The notes under the pieces: model-generated
Databases searched by the model: none
Told to the model about the DNA's origin: nothing
The model's input: the letters and a program-made list of their open reading frames with translations, nothing else
NCBI GenBank assembly: GCA_031216915.1
Contig: CM062297.1
Coordinates: 175,512,356 to 175,576,355 of the forward strand
Length of the DNA stretch: 64,000 nt
Reading direction: 5' to 3'
Source: Pictodentalium vernedei
Taxonomy: Eukaryota; Mollusca; Scaphopoda; Dentaliida; Dentaliidae
Program-made: the position numbers and the translations under genes
Part shown: piece after piece, positions 11,991-24,934 of the stretch
How positions within the stretch are numbered: position 1 is the first letter of the stretch
Layout: every line of letters begins with the position of its first letter

Positions 11991-12826
11991 CCTGAGAAAA
12001 ATGGATGAGTCCTTGAAAATGTTTGTTACGCTTTCAACTGGTTTGATAGTCCAGAAGTCCTAGACGAGGTATGCTGTCACATTGATATTGCAGACACAAC
12101 AAGAAGACGAAGATGTGCAGGAATATTATTTGTCTTCTGATGAATCAGTCAGTGATCTTAAAATAAAAATAAAATGCGGCGGTTGTTTGACGTCACAATT
12201 ACGCTTGGAGCTCAAGATCCTGCCGCTAACCCGGCACTTACTTTCGACATAATTTCCTCATAAGCTGGCAGCAGGGGCGCGACAGGTCCTAATTATTAAC
12301 AGATCGCACAGGTAGTGCCTCGGTCAATGAATCTCCGGCTTAAACCCGGTGGTTCGCTGGCTGAGACATTTATCGTGCTAAAGGCATATAAAGAAACAAA
12401 AACATAAAGCATATGACAGCCTTAACAAACACGTAGAGTGTCCTGCCAGTTGCGGACAATTTGTGGCAGGGATTCGGGTTCTATCCGTAATTGTTGACAT
12501 TGTGAGGTGTGTATATATATGCATACATGTATCCTTTAGAAAGAAAGTAGGTCTGTCTTATTGCGAAATTTAAGTAGGTCTGCCTTAATAAGTATGCATC
12601 TATGTGCATGTATATAAGTATGTATGTGTACATGCGTGTATATGTATAAAAATGCGCTCATGTATATGTGTATACTTGTGTGTGTGTGTGTGCACATATG
12701 CAATTAAATGTGTAATTCCATATCCTGAATCTTCAAACGCCGAAAAAAAAAAGAAAACGTTCATTCGCAGTCAACATTCGATGCTTTCTGTTCTTTACCT
12801 GGGAGATAACAGGTAGACAGCCAATC
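11991..12826. other. Gene-free stretch with a GC-richer island
   Basis: The segment 12230-12370 is richer in GC than its surroundings but matches nothing I recognise. TATG/TGTG-rich microsatellite-like sequence lies at 12510-12700. Confidence 0.35.
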
Positions 12827-12970
<144 letters not shown>

Positions 12971-13934
12971 AAAGTGTCATTGGAAGATCAACATAGCAGA
13001 AGTATAACTTTCATCTCGAGGCTACGCTCACTGAGCATCGGTAAACTAAAACAAAGGTCATTGATATGCTAATATGTATTAGCAGTTGTGTGTGAGCATA
13101 ATAATTTCATTCCAAATGTTTACCTCCTTGCTTGCTGCTGGCGGTTATTCCTGCCAGGACAGGAGCCCCTTGTCATTGAAATAAGAGTAATATAGGCACA
13201 TTTAATCACATTTTCGCCTGTAAATTGCATGGGTTTTTCACCAATTATTTCTGAGTTAAATCCAAATTAATATTTCAACAAATCTAATCATGGCTGCTTC
13301 ATAGCCGCCATGACTAGATTTTAAAAAAAAAATCTTGAAAATACTGAGCAGGTTAACACTTACTCTGCCGAAAGCTGCTATTGTCACCTATTTTATGATG
13401 ATTATCTTACCTTCTGGTATGAGCAGATCAAACCTACCATCTGATTAATTGTTGGTAAGGGCTCAGAGAGTTTCAAGTATGTCATAAATTTTATTAAACT
13501 TCCTCGCATATAGGCATACATCATAGAGGTTCTCCATATATGGCTAAAGTGGTCGTGTCGTCAGTGAAAGGGTTAAGGGTTAAAAATGAATAACTTTGGA
13601 ATGCTTTTTCACATTTTTGAATAGTAGGATGAATATATTTTAGAAAATGTGTTTTTTCCAAATCTTGAAAAGCTAGAATGAATTATTTTGGAATGATAAA
13701 ATGATTCGCATTTTTTGATATTAGGACAAATGTGATCCTAAATATAATAAATTACATAATAGGTACACAATTACATACAAATGGTTGCTTTAAAATGCTG
13801 GAATAAATAAACAAGGTTTATTTAGAAACTCGAAACGGGGCTGAACTTTTTCTTGGAAATACTGTTCGAAACAACAATATTTAATAACGGGTATTTATCT
13901 TTTACAGAATACATCCGAGTCTATATGATAACTT
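12971..13934. other. No recognisable gene
   Basis: AT-rich sequence without domain-bearing frames. TTAACACTTAC at 13354 and GTGAAAGGGTTAA at 13565 loosely resemble ends of the TTAA MITE family but are too weak to call. Confidence 0.35.
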
Positions 13935-14170
13935 TTTATAAGGTTTTATGGCCAGGCGATTGGGGGTCGTAGACCCGGGTTCGACTCCCTTCGAGGCCAT
14001 CTTCCTAAAAACTACGCAGCTTTCAATCCAGTGGCGCGGTGTTAGGACGATGCCTGGTTGAATTATTGCTTGACATAGGCGATATAAGTTAAATTCAAGC
14101 AGTTGCATCTTCACGAATCTTCCATTAATTGAGATTCCTGTGTTTAAAAGTTGGGACCATAGACCATCAT
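13935..14170 (+). mobile_element. tRNA-derived SINE, second family, copy 1
   Basis: A B-box-like GGGTTCGACTCCC lies inside a tRNA-like head near 13977. The body TTCAAGCAGTTGCATCTTCA and the following TTCCATTAATTGAGATTCCT are shared with the copy at 14385-14592. No intact tRNA fold is claimed. Confidence 0.6.
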
Positions 14171-14384
14171 AACAGTAATCTGTTCCAGTTGCACTGGACG
14201 CTAAGGCAAACGATTCACCGGTAAATCTCATAATAAAATACAGTCTACTTGTAGACAATTACGAAGCATCACAGAAAACAATTCCAACAATTCAGTAATT
14301 GTCAATTCTCGAATATCGGTCTCGGGGCGAGTTGTAAATGTAAACTGACATACTGGCTGAGTCAATTGCAACCTGTTTGAGGGG

Positions 14385-14592
14385 TAGTCGTTGCCTCAGT
14401 TGGTATGGTGGCTGAGCATTTATGGCCAGGCGATTTGGTGTCGTAGCCCCGAGATCGACTCCTGTCGAGGCCACCTTCCAAAATGTTTCACAGTTTTCAA
14501 TGCTTGGTTATTAAATTCAAGCAGTTGCATCTTCACGGATCTTCCATTAATTGAGATTCCTGTGTTGAAAAGCTGGGGCCATAGAGCATGAT
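14385..14592 (+). mobile_element. tRNA-derived SINE, second family, copy 2
   Basis: An A-box-like TGCCTCAGTTGGTATGG and a B-box-like AGATCGACTCC precede the same body as the copy 400 bp upstream. The two may reflect local duplication or independent insertions. Confidence 0.6.
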
Positions 14593-15189
14593 ACCTATAT
14601 ATGTATGTATTTGTCTCCTCATTACTGTTAATTTGAAACCCAACTTGTTTTGGATAGATCTTTGTTCAATGAGAATGAGAAATCAAAACAATATTTTACA
14701 CTTTTCCTCAACATTTATGGAAAAAAACTGCATTTTCACTCAAAGGTAAGGGCTCTGGCAATTAAGAAATAGATTGTCAGAATCAGCATAAAATTCTGAT
14801 CCAGAAAACACCCACAAACCTTTCGGCTTCAGGCATACAAATGTAAGTCCTGTAGCTCTCGGACCATGTGTATTGCTACTTGGTTTAGGAACAGCTTTTG
14901 TTTATTAAAGTGTTTAATTTAATTTTTACCCGAATTATCTCCTTCTGGAATTTAGATTTTTTATTGAGTTCTATATGAAATTCTTGTGTTGGCACCCCCA
15001 AGATGTTCATTGATCAATGTTGATGCAAGTTCTCATACATGATATCACCAGCAAGTAAATATTCACATACTCCTCACGTTTCTGAATGCGGCGGTTAAAA
15101 GCTGAATTTTCTTCTCTTGAATGAAGATTTATTTATTTGTCGCGTCATGTCCCGCACCATCCGTTCGTTCCCATTTCCTTTTTATCCAT
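14593..15189. other. No recognisable feature
   Basis: AT-rich sequence without gene or repeat signal that I can support. Confidence 0.4.
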
Positions 15190-15360
15190 TGCTTGTATGA
15201 TTATGCTTCTATGCTTGAGGTCCCGAGTTCGATCCCCGCCCGGGACGACCCGCGCTGTGTCAATGGGCAAGGCACTTTATCCCGGTTGCATCCATGGGAC
15301 ACGATGACGCCGTGTATTAAGGTGTACTGCACATCGATGGTGCACATGTCTTCAACCGCT
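15190..15360 (+). mobile_element. tRNA-derived SINE with conserved core, truncated
   Basis: A B-box-like GAGTTCGATCCCCGCC is followed by GTCAATGGGCAAGGCACTTT, the kind of core found in several metazoan SINE families, then GTGTACTGCACATCGATGGT. The 3-prime end stops where the palindromic MITE at 15361 begins. Confidence 0.65.
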
Positions 15361-15533
15361 GTGACCCTTTTCCTAACATGAAAGCAGACGACACTTACAA
15401 ACAGAATTCTTGAATAACTAATTTTTTTCATCTTTTTGTCTCAAAAACATAGGTTATGACCCCTCATTGGAACGAGCTCATAACCTATGTTTTTGAGAAA
15501 AGGTTTCGGCGGTTACGTTGGGTAAAGAGTTAA
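15361..15533. mobile_element. Palindromic TTAA MITE, copy 2 (shortened)
   Basis: It shares with the 5716-5967 copy the left end (CCTAACATGAAA-GCAGACGAC), the arm CAAAAACATAGGTTATGACC and the right end GTTACGTTGGGTAAAG. The palindrome centre is partly deleted. The right TTAA is at 15530-15533 and the left one is mutated. Confidence 0.65.
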
Positions 15534-15749
15534 TTGAATTGTCTTCTCTTGAACTAAGACATTTTATTGAGTTATATTCGACATCCTTGTGTGTGCGCCC
15601 ACTTCGAGTTTTATTCCTTTCATACATGACAAGGACATTTGTCTCAGTTTTCAGTTTGCGAGAATGTAACTGATTTATCTCCTCTTGAATGAGAATTATT
15701 ATTTATTTCTTTAGATCATTTGAGTTTAAAATGAAAGGGTGACGGTTTG

Positions 15750-16035
15750 ATCCTGCTTAGCGGTAACATTTCTTTTTCTTAGGGCTACAAACTTAATCCC
15801 GAACGCCCGCGTGGAGGTATTGTCGCGCTGTCTAATAAAGTGTACTACACGTCGATAGTCCACTTGTCTTTGACTGCTAACTGTGCACGTGCAGGGTTAG
15901 AAAACTGGAAAGTCTGAGAGTTGTTTGCCATTGTTCAGTCTGGATCCATCGGCTTCCACCACTCCTAAAACTGTTCGACACAATGTGACCCTAGAAGTTA
16001 TCGTTAAATTCCAATAAGACAAAAAACATCTATTT
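15750..16035 (+). mobile_element. Degenerate SINE copy
   Basis: GTGTACTACACGTCGATAGT and AGTCTGAGAGTTGTTTGCCA correspond to the body of the 43845 SINE, and the tail ends in CCAATAAGAC. Part of its 3-prime end (about 15957-16055) is duplicated at 16327-16430 with the shared CACTCCTAAAACTGT and AATAAGACAAAAAACATCTA. Confidence 0.55.
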
Positions 16036-16169
16036 CCATATGCAATGGACAAATTCCTGTTTTGAAATTCGTATTTGAATATGGCCCTCTTCAGTGTGTC
16101 TGTGTGTGTGTTGTGTGTGTGTTGAAGGACACAGTCATGTTTTCGGAGAATTTTGAATGTTGGTTTCTG

Positions 16170-16256
16170 ATCCCCCGCCGGGATTCGAACCCTCGGCAAC
16201 ACCGCCTGGCAATCAGGAGTCCAGCGCTTAAACCACTAGACCATTGCACACCGTCA
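16170..16256 (-). mobile_element. tRNA-like SINE head
   Basis: On the minus strand, an A-box-like TGGTCTAGTGGTTTAAG and a B-box-like GGGTTCGAATCCC lie about 45 bp apart. The flanking acceptor stem does not close, so a SINE head or tRNA pseudogene is favoured over a working tRNA. Confidence 0.55.
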
Positions 16257-16439
16257 AAAAACGATGGCTGGTATCTAGCTTTTTAGATGAACTTTCTCAG
16301 GCTTACTTGGTTCATGTTCCTTGCGGCAGCTGCACCACTCCTAAAACTGTCCGACAGGATGTGACCCTTTAAGTTATCTTCAAGCTCCAATAAGACAAAA
16401 AACATCTATTCCCATAGGAAATGGACAAAGTCCAGCATC

Positions 16440-17710
16440 TATAACCACACCATCCACTACGGCAGCGACACCAATCACTTGATAACACCAACATCTTTTA
16501 CACCAAATACTACTTTGTCGGTCACTACTACACCACCATCTACAACAACGACACCATCATCTACAACACCAACTTCTACAACACCAAGAAACCACCTCTC
16601 CAGCAAAATACAACTACTACTCCTACAACAACTAATACATCGACTGCTACTACACCAACAACTACAATACCAACTTCTCTAGCTACTGTAACGCCAGCTA
16701 TAGACCCAACCACTACAGGCCCAACAGCTACACCAACAACGACAAAAGACAAACAACTACAATAACCACAACTTCAAAATCAACCACTACCAATACTACA
16801 CCAATCGCAACTTCTACACAACCATTTAAATTACTACATCAGCAATCGCACATACTACGCAGCCACTAAAACACCAACCACTAAAGCAACTAAACCAACC
16901 ACACCAACCACAACAGACAAATCTATAACACCAGCTATTTTTGCTCCAACCTGTATAACACCAACTGTTAAACGAGTGTTCACAAAACAACAAAAACGTA
17001 AGCACTATAACTACCATACCAATCATTTTTACACCAACCACAACATAAACAACCGAAATATCAACTACAGCACTGACCACCACCATGCCAAGAACCATAA
17101 CGACGGTACCAAGTTCAATATCTTCATCCACTACAATACCTGACGCCACGATACCACCCACAACAACCACTCCACCAACAACCGCAACTACACTAACAAC
17201 ACCCACCACAACACCTACAGCAATCGAACCTACAACTATCATCTACTGAAATACTAACCACCACAAGACTACAACAACTCCAACAACTACGACACAAATA
17301 TCCACTACCACGCCAACAACCACAATTAGTGTACCAACGACTGTATCGCCGACTTCTAAAACATCAATCAATATATAACCAACAAATTCGGCACCAACAC
17401 CCACAACTTCATCAATAACCACTAAATCCACCACGACACTAACCACTACAACACTACCACTACAGCATCATCAACCGCACCTACTGTTCTAACAATTAGA
17501 ACACCAACTCTGACAATACCAATCAGCACAACACAATCACTACAACACTAATCACCACAACCACTCTACCAACAACTACTACAACAACCACCACACGGTA
17601 AAAACTGTAACACTAACGACTAGTACACTATCTAGTACATATTCTACAACAACGACCACGACAACTGCCCCAACAACGATTAGTACTTCACCATCAGCAA
17701 AAAACTACAG
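16440..17710. repeat. ACA/ACC-rich low-complexity tract, left part
   Basis: The sequence is dominated by AAC/ACA/ACC/ACT trinucleotides. In pieces of the plus strand it reads as threonine-, serine- and proline-rich peptide (for example TTTPPSTTTTPSSTTPTST at 16530). Frames are interrupted, so it is either a decayed mucin-like exon or an expanded imperfect microsatellite. The long valine/glycine-rich minus-strand frames are its mirror image and are not genes. Confidence 0.75.
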
Positions 17711-17711
17711 C

Positions 17712-19432
17712 ATTAGATTAAACATTTTTTATTTGTTTATAATCAACAAAAAGGATTGGATAACAAGTGCCCAGCACTTAGATTATATCCTTTCCTTGAA
17801 ATACGTTTACAGTTACAAATTATGACATGTTTACAAGTAGTTACATGTATTTATATGTAATGGCGAAACAAAACGTATGTATATATTGAAACAATTTTGT
17901 GTATGTACAAAGTTAGAGAAGAAAGCTGATGGGTACTCAACTTTGCAAGAGACAGAACAAAGAAGTGTGGGGGGAAGAAGAAAAATGAAATGCCGCACTA
18001 CAACACTGCTGGCTTGGGTCAACAAGCCTAAGGGTCACATTTCGGCGGAGTCCACACCACTACTATTACCAGGACAGACAGGACAAACAAGAGAATAGAA
18101 GTGAGCCATGTGTGAGGTAACAGAGATGACCACTGACTTTAAAGATCAACAGAATAGGAAAAGGATGCTTTTAGACTCATCTAGCGGTCTAGTCTTAAAA
18201 CCGCTTCGTGTTTTTTATAAAATTTTGTACACTGCGAAAAAGGTGAATATTGACGGAATCCGGTAAGTTTGGAATACCATAAAGAAGATCATTGGCCGTT
18301 CCTATTGGCAGATGCACAAGATTTCTCTGTAGGACAAGTCTTTCGTCTGAGTAGTTACTGCAGTTGAAGAAGTAATGGTTCGCGTCTTCGGTCTCATAAC
18401 CACATGAACAGTTAGGTGTATTTTGGATATTGTTAGAGTATTTATCGACATTTAGGTCGCTACAGGAATTTCGCAGCTTGCAGTGTATATTAACCACCCT
18501 ATCGCTATTGTTGAAGTACTTAGGTGGTGTACACACGCCTGTATTGAAATATTTAACAAAGTTATTCAGTGAATCGGACTGTCTAACTTCTAGAGGTAGT
18601 ACATTCCATTCGGAAATGCAAGAGGGAATAAATGACCGCTTAAATACTTCCGTGTGTGTAAGTGCTAGTTGGAAATTGGAATGGAACCAGGTGCTGTACG
18701 GGTAAATGTCCTCAAACGTTCGGGGTAATAAGCCCGATAGGTATCTGGGGGCCTGGTTATTTCCAATTTTGAAAAATGATATCATTTTGTGGAGATGGCG
18801 TCTATGTCTAAGGGTTTCCCAGCCAAGTTCTGCAAGTAGAGTAGATACTGGGGCAGATCTCGTTAGACCGGATATTATTCTAGCTACATCGGCGTGGATT
18901 CTATCCAATTTAGAAAGTAGGTAATCCGGGGCACCAGCCCATACCACATCCGCGTATTCAAAAATAGGGAATATAAATGATTTACATAGAATTTCAAGGC
19001 TTTTTCTACCAAGGATTTACTTAAGTTTCCTTAGCTGGGATAGCCTGGCGTTGGCCTTTTTACATAGTCTATTAATTTGGATAAACCAGTTTAGGTCCCC
19101 CTGTAAGGCCAGGCCGAGGTGGGTGTGTGACATTGAGAGTTCAAGTGGCGTCTCACCAAACATTACAGCATTACTTAGGTTAACCTGTTTCTCGGAGAAT
19201 AGAACAATTTCGGTTTTTGAAGGGTTAAACGTAACTAACCATGTATTTGCCCATTCGGAGATGGCTTTGGGGTTTTCATTGGACTTTGTAGCAATGCCAT
19301 CCGGTTCGTGCCCACTTTCTGTTAAGCTTGTATCATCCGCAAATAATCGACACGCGTCCGGTGAATCCAGATTTTCAGAAATGTCATTGATGTATATAAA
19401 AAAGAGGAACGGACCCAAGACACATCACTCTT
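17712..19432 (-). pseudogene. 5-prime-truncated non-LTR retrotransposon (LINE)
   Basis: The C-terminal half of a reverse transcriptase is readable. The palm motif FADDT lies near 19330 in PDACRLFADDTSL, preceded by GPFLFFIYINDI. After that come a thumb-like region and a Cys/His-rich tail near 18370 (CSCGYETEDANHYFFNCSNY), a C-terminal zinc-knuckle-like motif. One in-frame stop at 19017-19019 interrupts the frame. The element starts abruptly inside the domain at about 19432, as expected for 5-prime truncation, and its 3-prime end lies near 17712. It splits the ACA/ACC-rich tract. CR1/L2/jockey-type affiliation is likely but not determined. Confidence 0.82.
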
Positions 19433-19625
19433 TCACCAACATCTAATACACCAACCACGCTCCATAGCCCTAACCTATAATACACCAGGAATCACAACTA
19501 CAAAAAAAAACAACTGCAACTGCCTCGCCAAAACAACAAACACTACACCAAACTATACTTCATCAACCACTATTACACCAACAACTACTACAACTACACC
19601 AACAACTACAGCACAAACTCGACAA
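19433..19625. repeat. ACA/ACC-rich tract, right part
   Basis: It has the same trinucleotide composition as 16440-17710, resuming immediately after the LINE. This shows that one tract was split by the insertion. Confidence 0.75.
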
Positions 19626-21809
19626 TACTCACTATTTTTCAATTACAGTAAAAGCTTGATCGTTTATTTCTTAACCTACATGAGTTGAAAGTCCATCTCA
19701 TTCAGCAAACTGGCATTTCTCAATGTTTTGGTCAGTACATAAAGTTAACTGGTAGGTCTTCTCATTTACGCTCATTATGATAGCATTTAATAAACACTTC
19801 CTTCATCACCTGTTTTTTTCTACTTTTGTACTTCAATCTTAATCCATCTTCTTTCATTGATGAGAACTCTTTAACTCAGTCATTGATTCGCGATAAGCAA
19901 ACTGGGAGAGTGAAAAATCTCAGAACACACCACGACATCTGTATAATGTATACTCAGCTTTCCCGCCAATGTTATTTCTTCAATAACAAGTTAAATGTAC
20001 AGTCACAAAATGTTCACTTGTTAATCTAACATTCGCTTAAAGTTGTACGTTGTGCTTTTTTTCTTTCTTTTTTTTTTGGGGGGGGGGGTGTCAGGGTTGT
20101 AAATGTACTAGTTAATATGTACATGCATAATACCAATTTTCTTTTGACGTTTCGATTTGTTCGCGGTTTGAGAATGTACGAATATAAATTCACGTTGCTG
20201 AGTTTATAAATGCACAAGTATAAAGGTCCACATATTATTCCAACGTAACATTAAAGCAGTACAGTTAAATAAAAGTGTTTCACGATTGCTTGGAGATAAG
20301 GGGTTTTTATGGTAGGATAGAAGAATCTCGTTCTCTTCGCACTGAGTTTTCACCAAGTTGTCTGGATCTTTTCCAAAGCATCGCAGTCTGAGAGAGAAAG
20401 AAAAAGGAAGTGAGAGACCGTTGAGACAATATAGCGACAGTTAGAGTTGAGCAGATTATACGACAGAAAAGAAAGAGAATAAATAGAGCGGAGCGTGAAA
20501 GAGTCCTAAATATTCAAGCCCAATTACTGAGCACACGCAGCAAATTTAAAGCAAATTCATTATTCTACCACTTAGCCATCAAGCAGAGCATCTGTTAAAT
20601 ATCTTTACTTTTATTGAGCTCACTCTGACTTGTTTTATTATATTTATTCCGTCAAACGTTACTTACTATACAGCATATCAGTTAGAGTTTATATGTTACA
20701 TGCATTCCCCTGTCACGATGGTCTTGTCTTCAGTTGGTAATAACCGTAAGGATTTGATGCGTTTCGCCTTGGTGGCTGTGCACCGATAGTGCTACCAAGC
20801 ACGTTGGCAAAAGTGAAGAATTGCAAGAAAATGTCAGAAATACAAACCAAAATCGAAAAACAATGGTTTTGATGGGCAAAGCAGGTCTTGATTGCAATCA
20901 TACTTGTGGATGTGAGGAATGTCTACAAATACGAAACCGAGGCTCGATTCACAAAAGGTGATTGCAGAAGCCCGACCCTAACTATTTTGGACCTCTCAGG
21001 CTGCTTATTAGTCCTTATAGTATAGAAAAGAAACAAAATCCAAACATTACACTCACAACTTGTTCCATCCACAACATGGACTGTGAGCCAATACTGAATT
21101 ACGGTTTTGTCGAACCTGCTGAAGTTGTCAATGTGCAAACCACTGTGCCATATACTCTACAATTAATGGAGTTAAAAACAACCCAGATGAACTGGGCTGA
21201 GTAAATATGAATCAAAATGGGTTCATATTCACTTAACCCTGTTCATTTGGGTTGCTTTTCAACCCAATTGATTTTAAAATGTATGAGGAGTCAAGTGATA
21301 AATGTAAGTTACTTCCATTCCCATTCTCAAATGGACGCCATGGCCAGTGCGTTTACTATAATAACAATAAAAGATTGTTTAATGCAATGATAGAATCTGC
21401 ATCCAATCTTTAGCAGCCTGAAATCGAAACTAGTCTTGATATTGCAGACATAGTGGTCATCTGCGACAAAAAAAACGTTATTGTTGTGGGCTACCAAATC
21501 GTCAACAGATTGGTCAGGTGACCAGCCGGCATGTTTTTCATCAAAATCGGTATTGAAACTGAACTATGGTTAATTACCCAATGTGCACTCTTCTGGCACG
21601 TACATACAATTGGTAAGCTAATAACTCAATGTGCACTCTCCTGGCACGTGTACACACTTGGGCACAAAGTGATATTCGTGGGGACCAAAACCTCCAATCA
21701 CATTTATTTATATTATTTTATTGGTGTTTAAGGTCTTATACTTATGCACAATGGCTAATCGTGACCGACCTCTAATCACATGTCCCCATAACAACTTCAC
21801 ATAAATTCA
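19626..21809. other. Gene-free stretch
   Basis: Only short frames. A T/G homopolymer lies near 20065-20088. A short direct repeat (CAATGTGCACTCTTCTGGCACG and a close second copy about 50 bp on) occurs at 21577-21650, and inverted GGGTT/AACCC blocks at 21180-21265. Confidence 0.4.
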
Positions 21810-24124
21810 ATGTACCTGGACATCTCGAGAGAAGATTTTCAGATGTTAACAAGAAATTATCCTGGTCGGATAAGACGTAATCCAAGATGGCGCCCATGAG
21901 AGGTGGGTCAATTTCGTGATTTTACACCATCAATAATTTTTCTCGATTACGGAAAACTATATGAGATAAGGAACGGGAATTAACTCATTTGTTTTTCAAA
22001 TACCATTCCCCGTATAATGATATCAATCAAGTAAGTGAAAATCCAAGATGGCCGCCAAAATATACCTTATAATAGATGGAAATCGAGTTTTTCGACACTT
22101 TTGGCGTAAAACACTTATACAATCATGATAAAAAATTAGAAACCTGTAAACTTTTAGATGTTAACTTGATCGCAAATTACTCTCCGATAATAGCCACCAT
22201 GAACATGCACCATCGAAAACCAATGTGGAAAACAAGATGGCCGCCAGTGCGACCACCCGTTTTCGGTTATCCCTCTTATGTAATGGACAAGTTTACACTA
22301 TCTCAAGTTGTACGATGGTTGCGGAAAAAATGTTTGAAACAGGGCACAGGAATCAACTGTATAGTATTTTGGACACTTTTTCTGCGTATGATAAACCAAT
22401 CAAATAAGTGAATATCCAAGATGGCCGCCAGACAAAAGCCTGGAAATAGAATAAAATGGAGTTTCGCAAAAAAACTTTTAGAATCATGATAGAAAATAAG
22501 AAACCTTTAAACTTTTAGATGTTAATTGATCGCCAATTATTCTACGATAATATCAAGCGTGAACATGCACCATCGAAGACCGATGTGGATAGCAAGATGG
22601 CTGCCAGGGCGACCACCCGTTACCAATTATCCCGCTTATGTAATGGACATCAAGTTCGGATTTCTTTGGAATCCTCGGTTTCTATTTGTTTTGTCTGTAA
22701 ATAACCCTATTCTGACTATATTAGCTGCCTACCTAGTCTCAGCTGCCATTGTCCCAGTCTCTGACCTCATCCAAGTCTTATAATCACCAGTCAGATTGCT
22801 TCATTTCCCATATGTGCATATCCATACAGAGGTATCTCCCCGGTGTATAACGAAGTCCTACATGATTCCCAAGGCCAAGCGGTAATCGAGCAGGAATAGA
22901 TATTGCTCGAATGGCTCGAATCTTATCCAGCGAATAAGCTATCGAGTAGCGACTGGAACAAGTATTACTCGAAACTGATCGAGAAAATAAGACATAGAGT
23001 ATTTACTCGAACGAGTGACTCCTCTTGCGACTCATATCCTCATCTGGGTATTGGAGGATATCTATGACATGGTGATGTAGTACTGAAGGATACTTTTGGA
23101 GGATACCTTTTGAGGATACCTTTTAGAGGATACTTATTAGAAGATATCTATCTGAAGACAGTTATGGTTCATAGTGTCTGTTCAGTTCCTTGCAACTAGA
23201 TCTCCCCATGGCCTTTATAGCTCCAAGGCCGCTACTGCTGACTTGTCCAATATTGCCATCGTCTGTCCTGTGATTAACTTCTGCAGTCGCCCAATCTCAC
23301 AGTCCTCTTCCATCCTTTTACCATTACCACTGACATGTAGCACCAGTGCAGGCTTGCTAACTATCTCAAATTGCTCGAACGACTAGAATACCATCTAGCA
23401 AATAAGCCATCGAGTAATTGCTCGAGCAAGTGACTCCTCTAACGACTCTTATCCACATCTCGGTAGTGGGGGATACATATGACATGGTGATGTAGTACTG
23501 GAGGGTGCCTTTGGAGGATATCTTTTGAGGATACGTTTTAGTTTTGGGTCGTATAGCAACCACGTGCTGCCATTGAAACTAAGATAGCGGACTCCGGTAT
23601 AAAAAAATGAACGACTGAAACACGTGTCACCCTAACAACATGCACTGCGTATGTGCCCTAAGACCGCGTATCACTATGGGGATGATGGCCGATCAATTTG
23701 AAAAAGACAAGTGTCGCTGATTTCTTCTGAGATGCAGTCCATAGAATTAAGTACTTAGATGCAACTATCTGATGAATAATTAAAAGTTTACAGTTTTCTA
23801 ATTTTTTATCATGATTGTATAAGTTTTGTCGAAAAAAGTATAAAAACTCGATTTCCGTCTATTTTGAGGAATATTTTGACGGCCATCTTGGATTTTCACT
23901 TACTGGATTTATATTATTATACGGGGAATGGGATCAGAAATACGAATGAGCTAATTCCCGTTCCTTATCTCATATAGTTTTTTCCGTAATCGAGAAAAAT
24001 TAGTGATGGTGTAAAATCGCGAAATTGACCCACCCCTTTGGGTGCCATCTTAGACTACGTCATATCCGGCCAGGATGATTTCTTGTTAATATCTGAAAAT
24101 CTACCCTCGAGATGTCTAGGTACC
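21810..24124. mobile_element. 2.3-kb unit with ~350-bp inverted arms
   Basis: Sequence 21810-22158 recurs as its reverse complement at about 23785-24124, for example TCTCGATTACGGAAAACTAT against its complement near 23990. Inside are a ~360-bp direct repeat (22080-22300 and 22440-22660, sharing GTGAACATGCACCATCGAA) and a second repeated block (about 22990-23120 and 23415-23545, sharing GACATGGTGATGTAGTACTG). No transposase was recognised. This is either a non-autonomous TIR element or a nest of insertions. Confidence 0.6.
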
Positions 24125-24934
24125 TGAAAAAAACGGTCTCGTTTGGTCTGGGGGTCCCATAAGGGATGTGCCTACCTGCCCGACTAAATGGAGTTTTTTA
24201 GTATGCTCACTGACTTTTCTCTCATCGGGTATTAACAGTTAAAGGTTCTGTAAAATAGGAGGGAGATTTTATCGAGTGTGGCCATATTGGTCCAGAAAAA
24301 ATATAGAGTTTTAACTTTGCTGATTCTTCCAATTTTATCAGTCCTTATGATGTACTTCGCCGAAAGAATTGTGTCTATAACTGGCAATGTCCGGAGCTCT
24401 GTTGATCTACTCGTGTTGGGATTTAACATCGTACACAGGATAATGTTATGTAAACACCATAACGACCATATTTTAATATTTTTAGGTTCAAATTCAACTC
24501 AGTTTCAGATTTACTGCTTGAATCAAGTAAACGAAACCAAATGAAAAAACAGAACCGTTGAAAACAGAATAAATCAATACCGACTTGAATATATGGACGG
24601 TCATGCAACTGATCAGAAAAACATACGAAAATAAGTCGATATTACTTTTTCGTAATATATAGGTATTGTCGTGTATTCTGCGGGGCCTATTTATTTTAAA
24701 GGAACACCCCTGACCCTTAATGATGAAAAACTTTTCAAGATATGAGCACTTTTCTTTTCAAAATTTATTACTTGAAAATACGTTTTGTTGTGGTGCTGAC
24801 TGGCCGTTATGGTGTTGGCATCTTTGTGGCTGTATTAACACAAATCATTTGGGGTCAAATTATGTATGGTGCATAGGCAATAAGAATAATACTGGACTAA
24901 TTATTTGTACATTTCGTGTGTATGAGGGTGCGAG
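24125..24934. other. No recognisable gene
   Basis: Frames of up to 104 codons lack recognisable domains. No repeat was identified. Confidence 0.35.

Noticed and set aside
13354-13577. Possible further TTAA MITE
   Set aside because: End similarity is limited to a few bases and no internal palindrome is present.
16170-16256. Functional tRNA gene on the minus strand
   Set aside because: A and B boxes are present but the acceptor stem does not close and related heads occur in SINE copies.
16826-17446. Minus-strand Val/Gly-rich frames of 138 and 67 codons
   Set aside because: They are the reverse reading of the ACA/ACC-rich tract; such repeats stay open by composition and show no protein features.
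18430-18924. Plus-strand frames of 91 and 72 codons
   Set aside because: Antisense to the LINE reverse transcriptase, which has recognisable motifs on the other strand.
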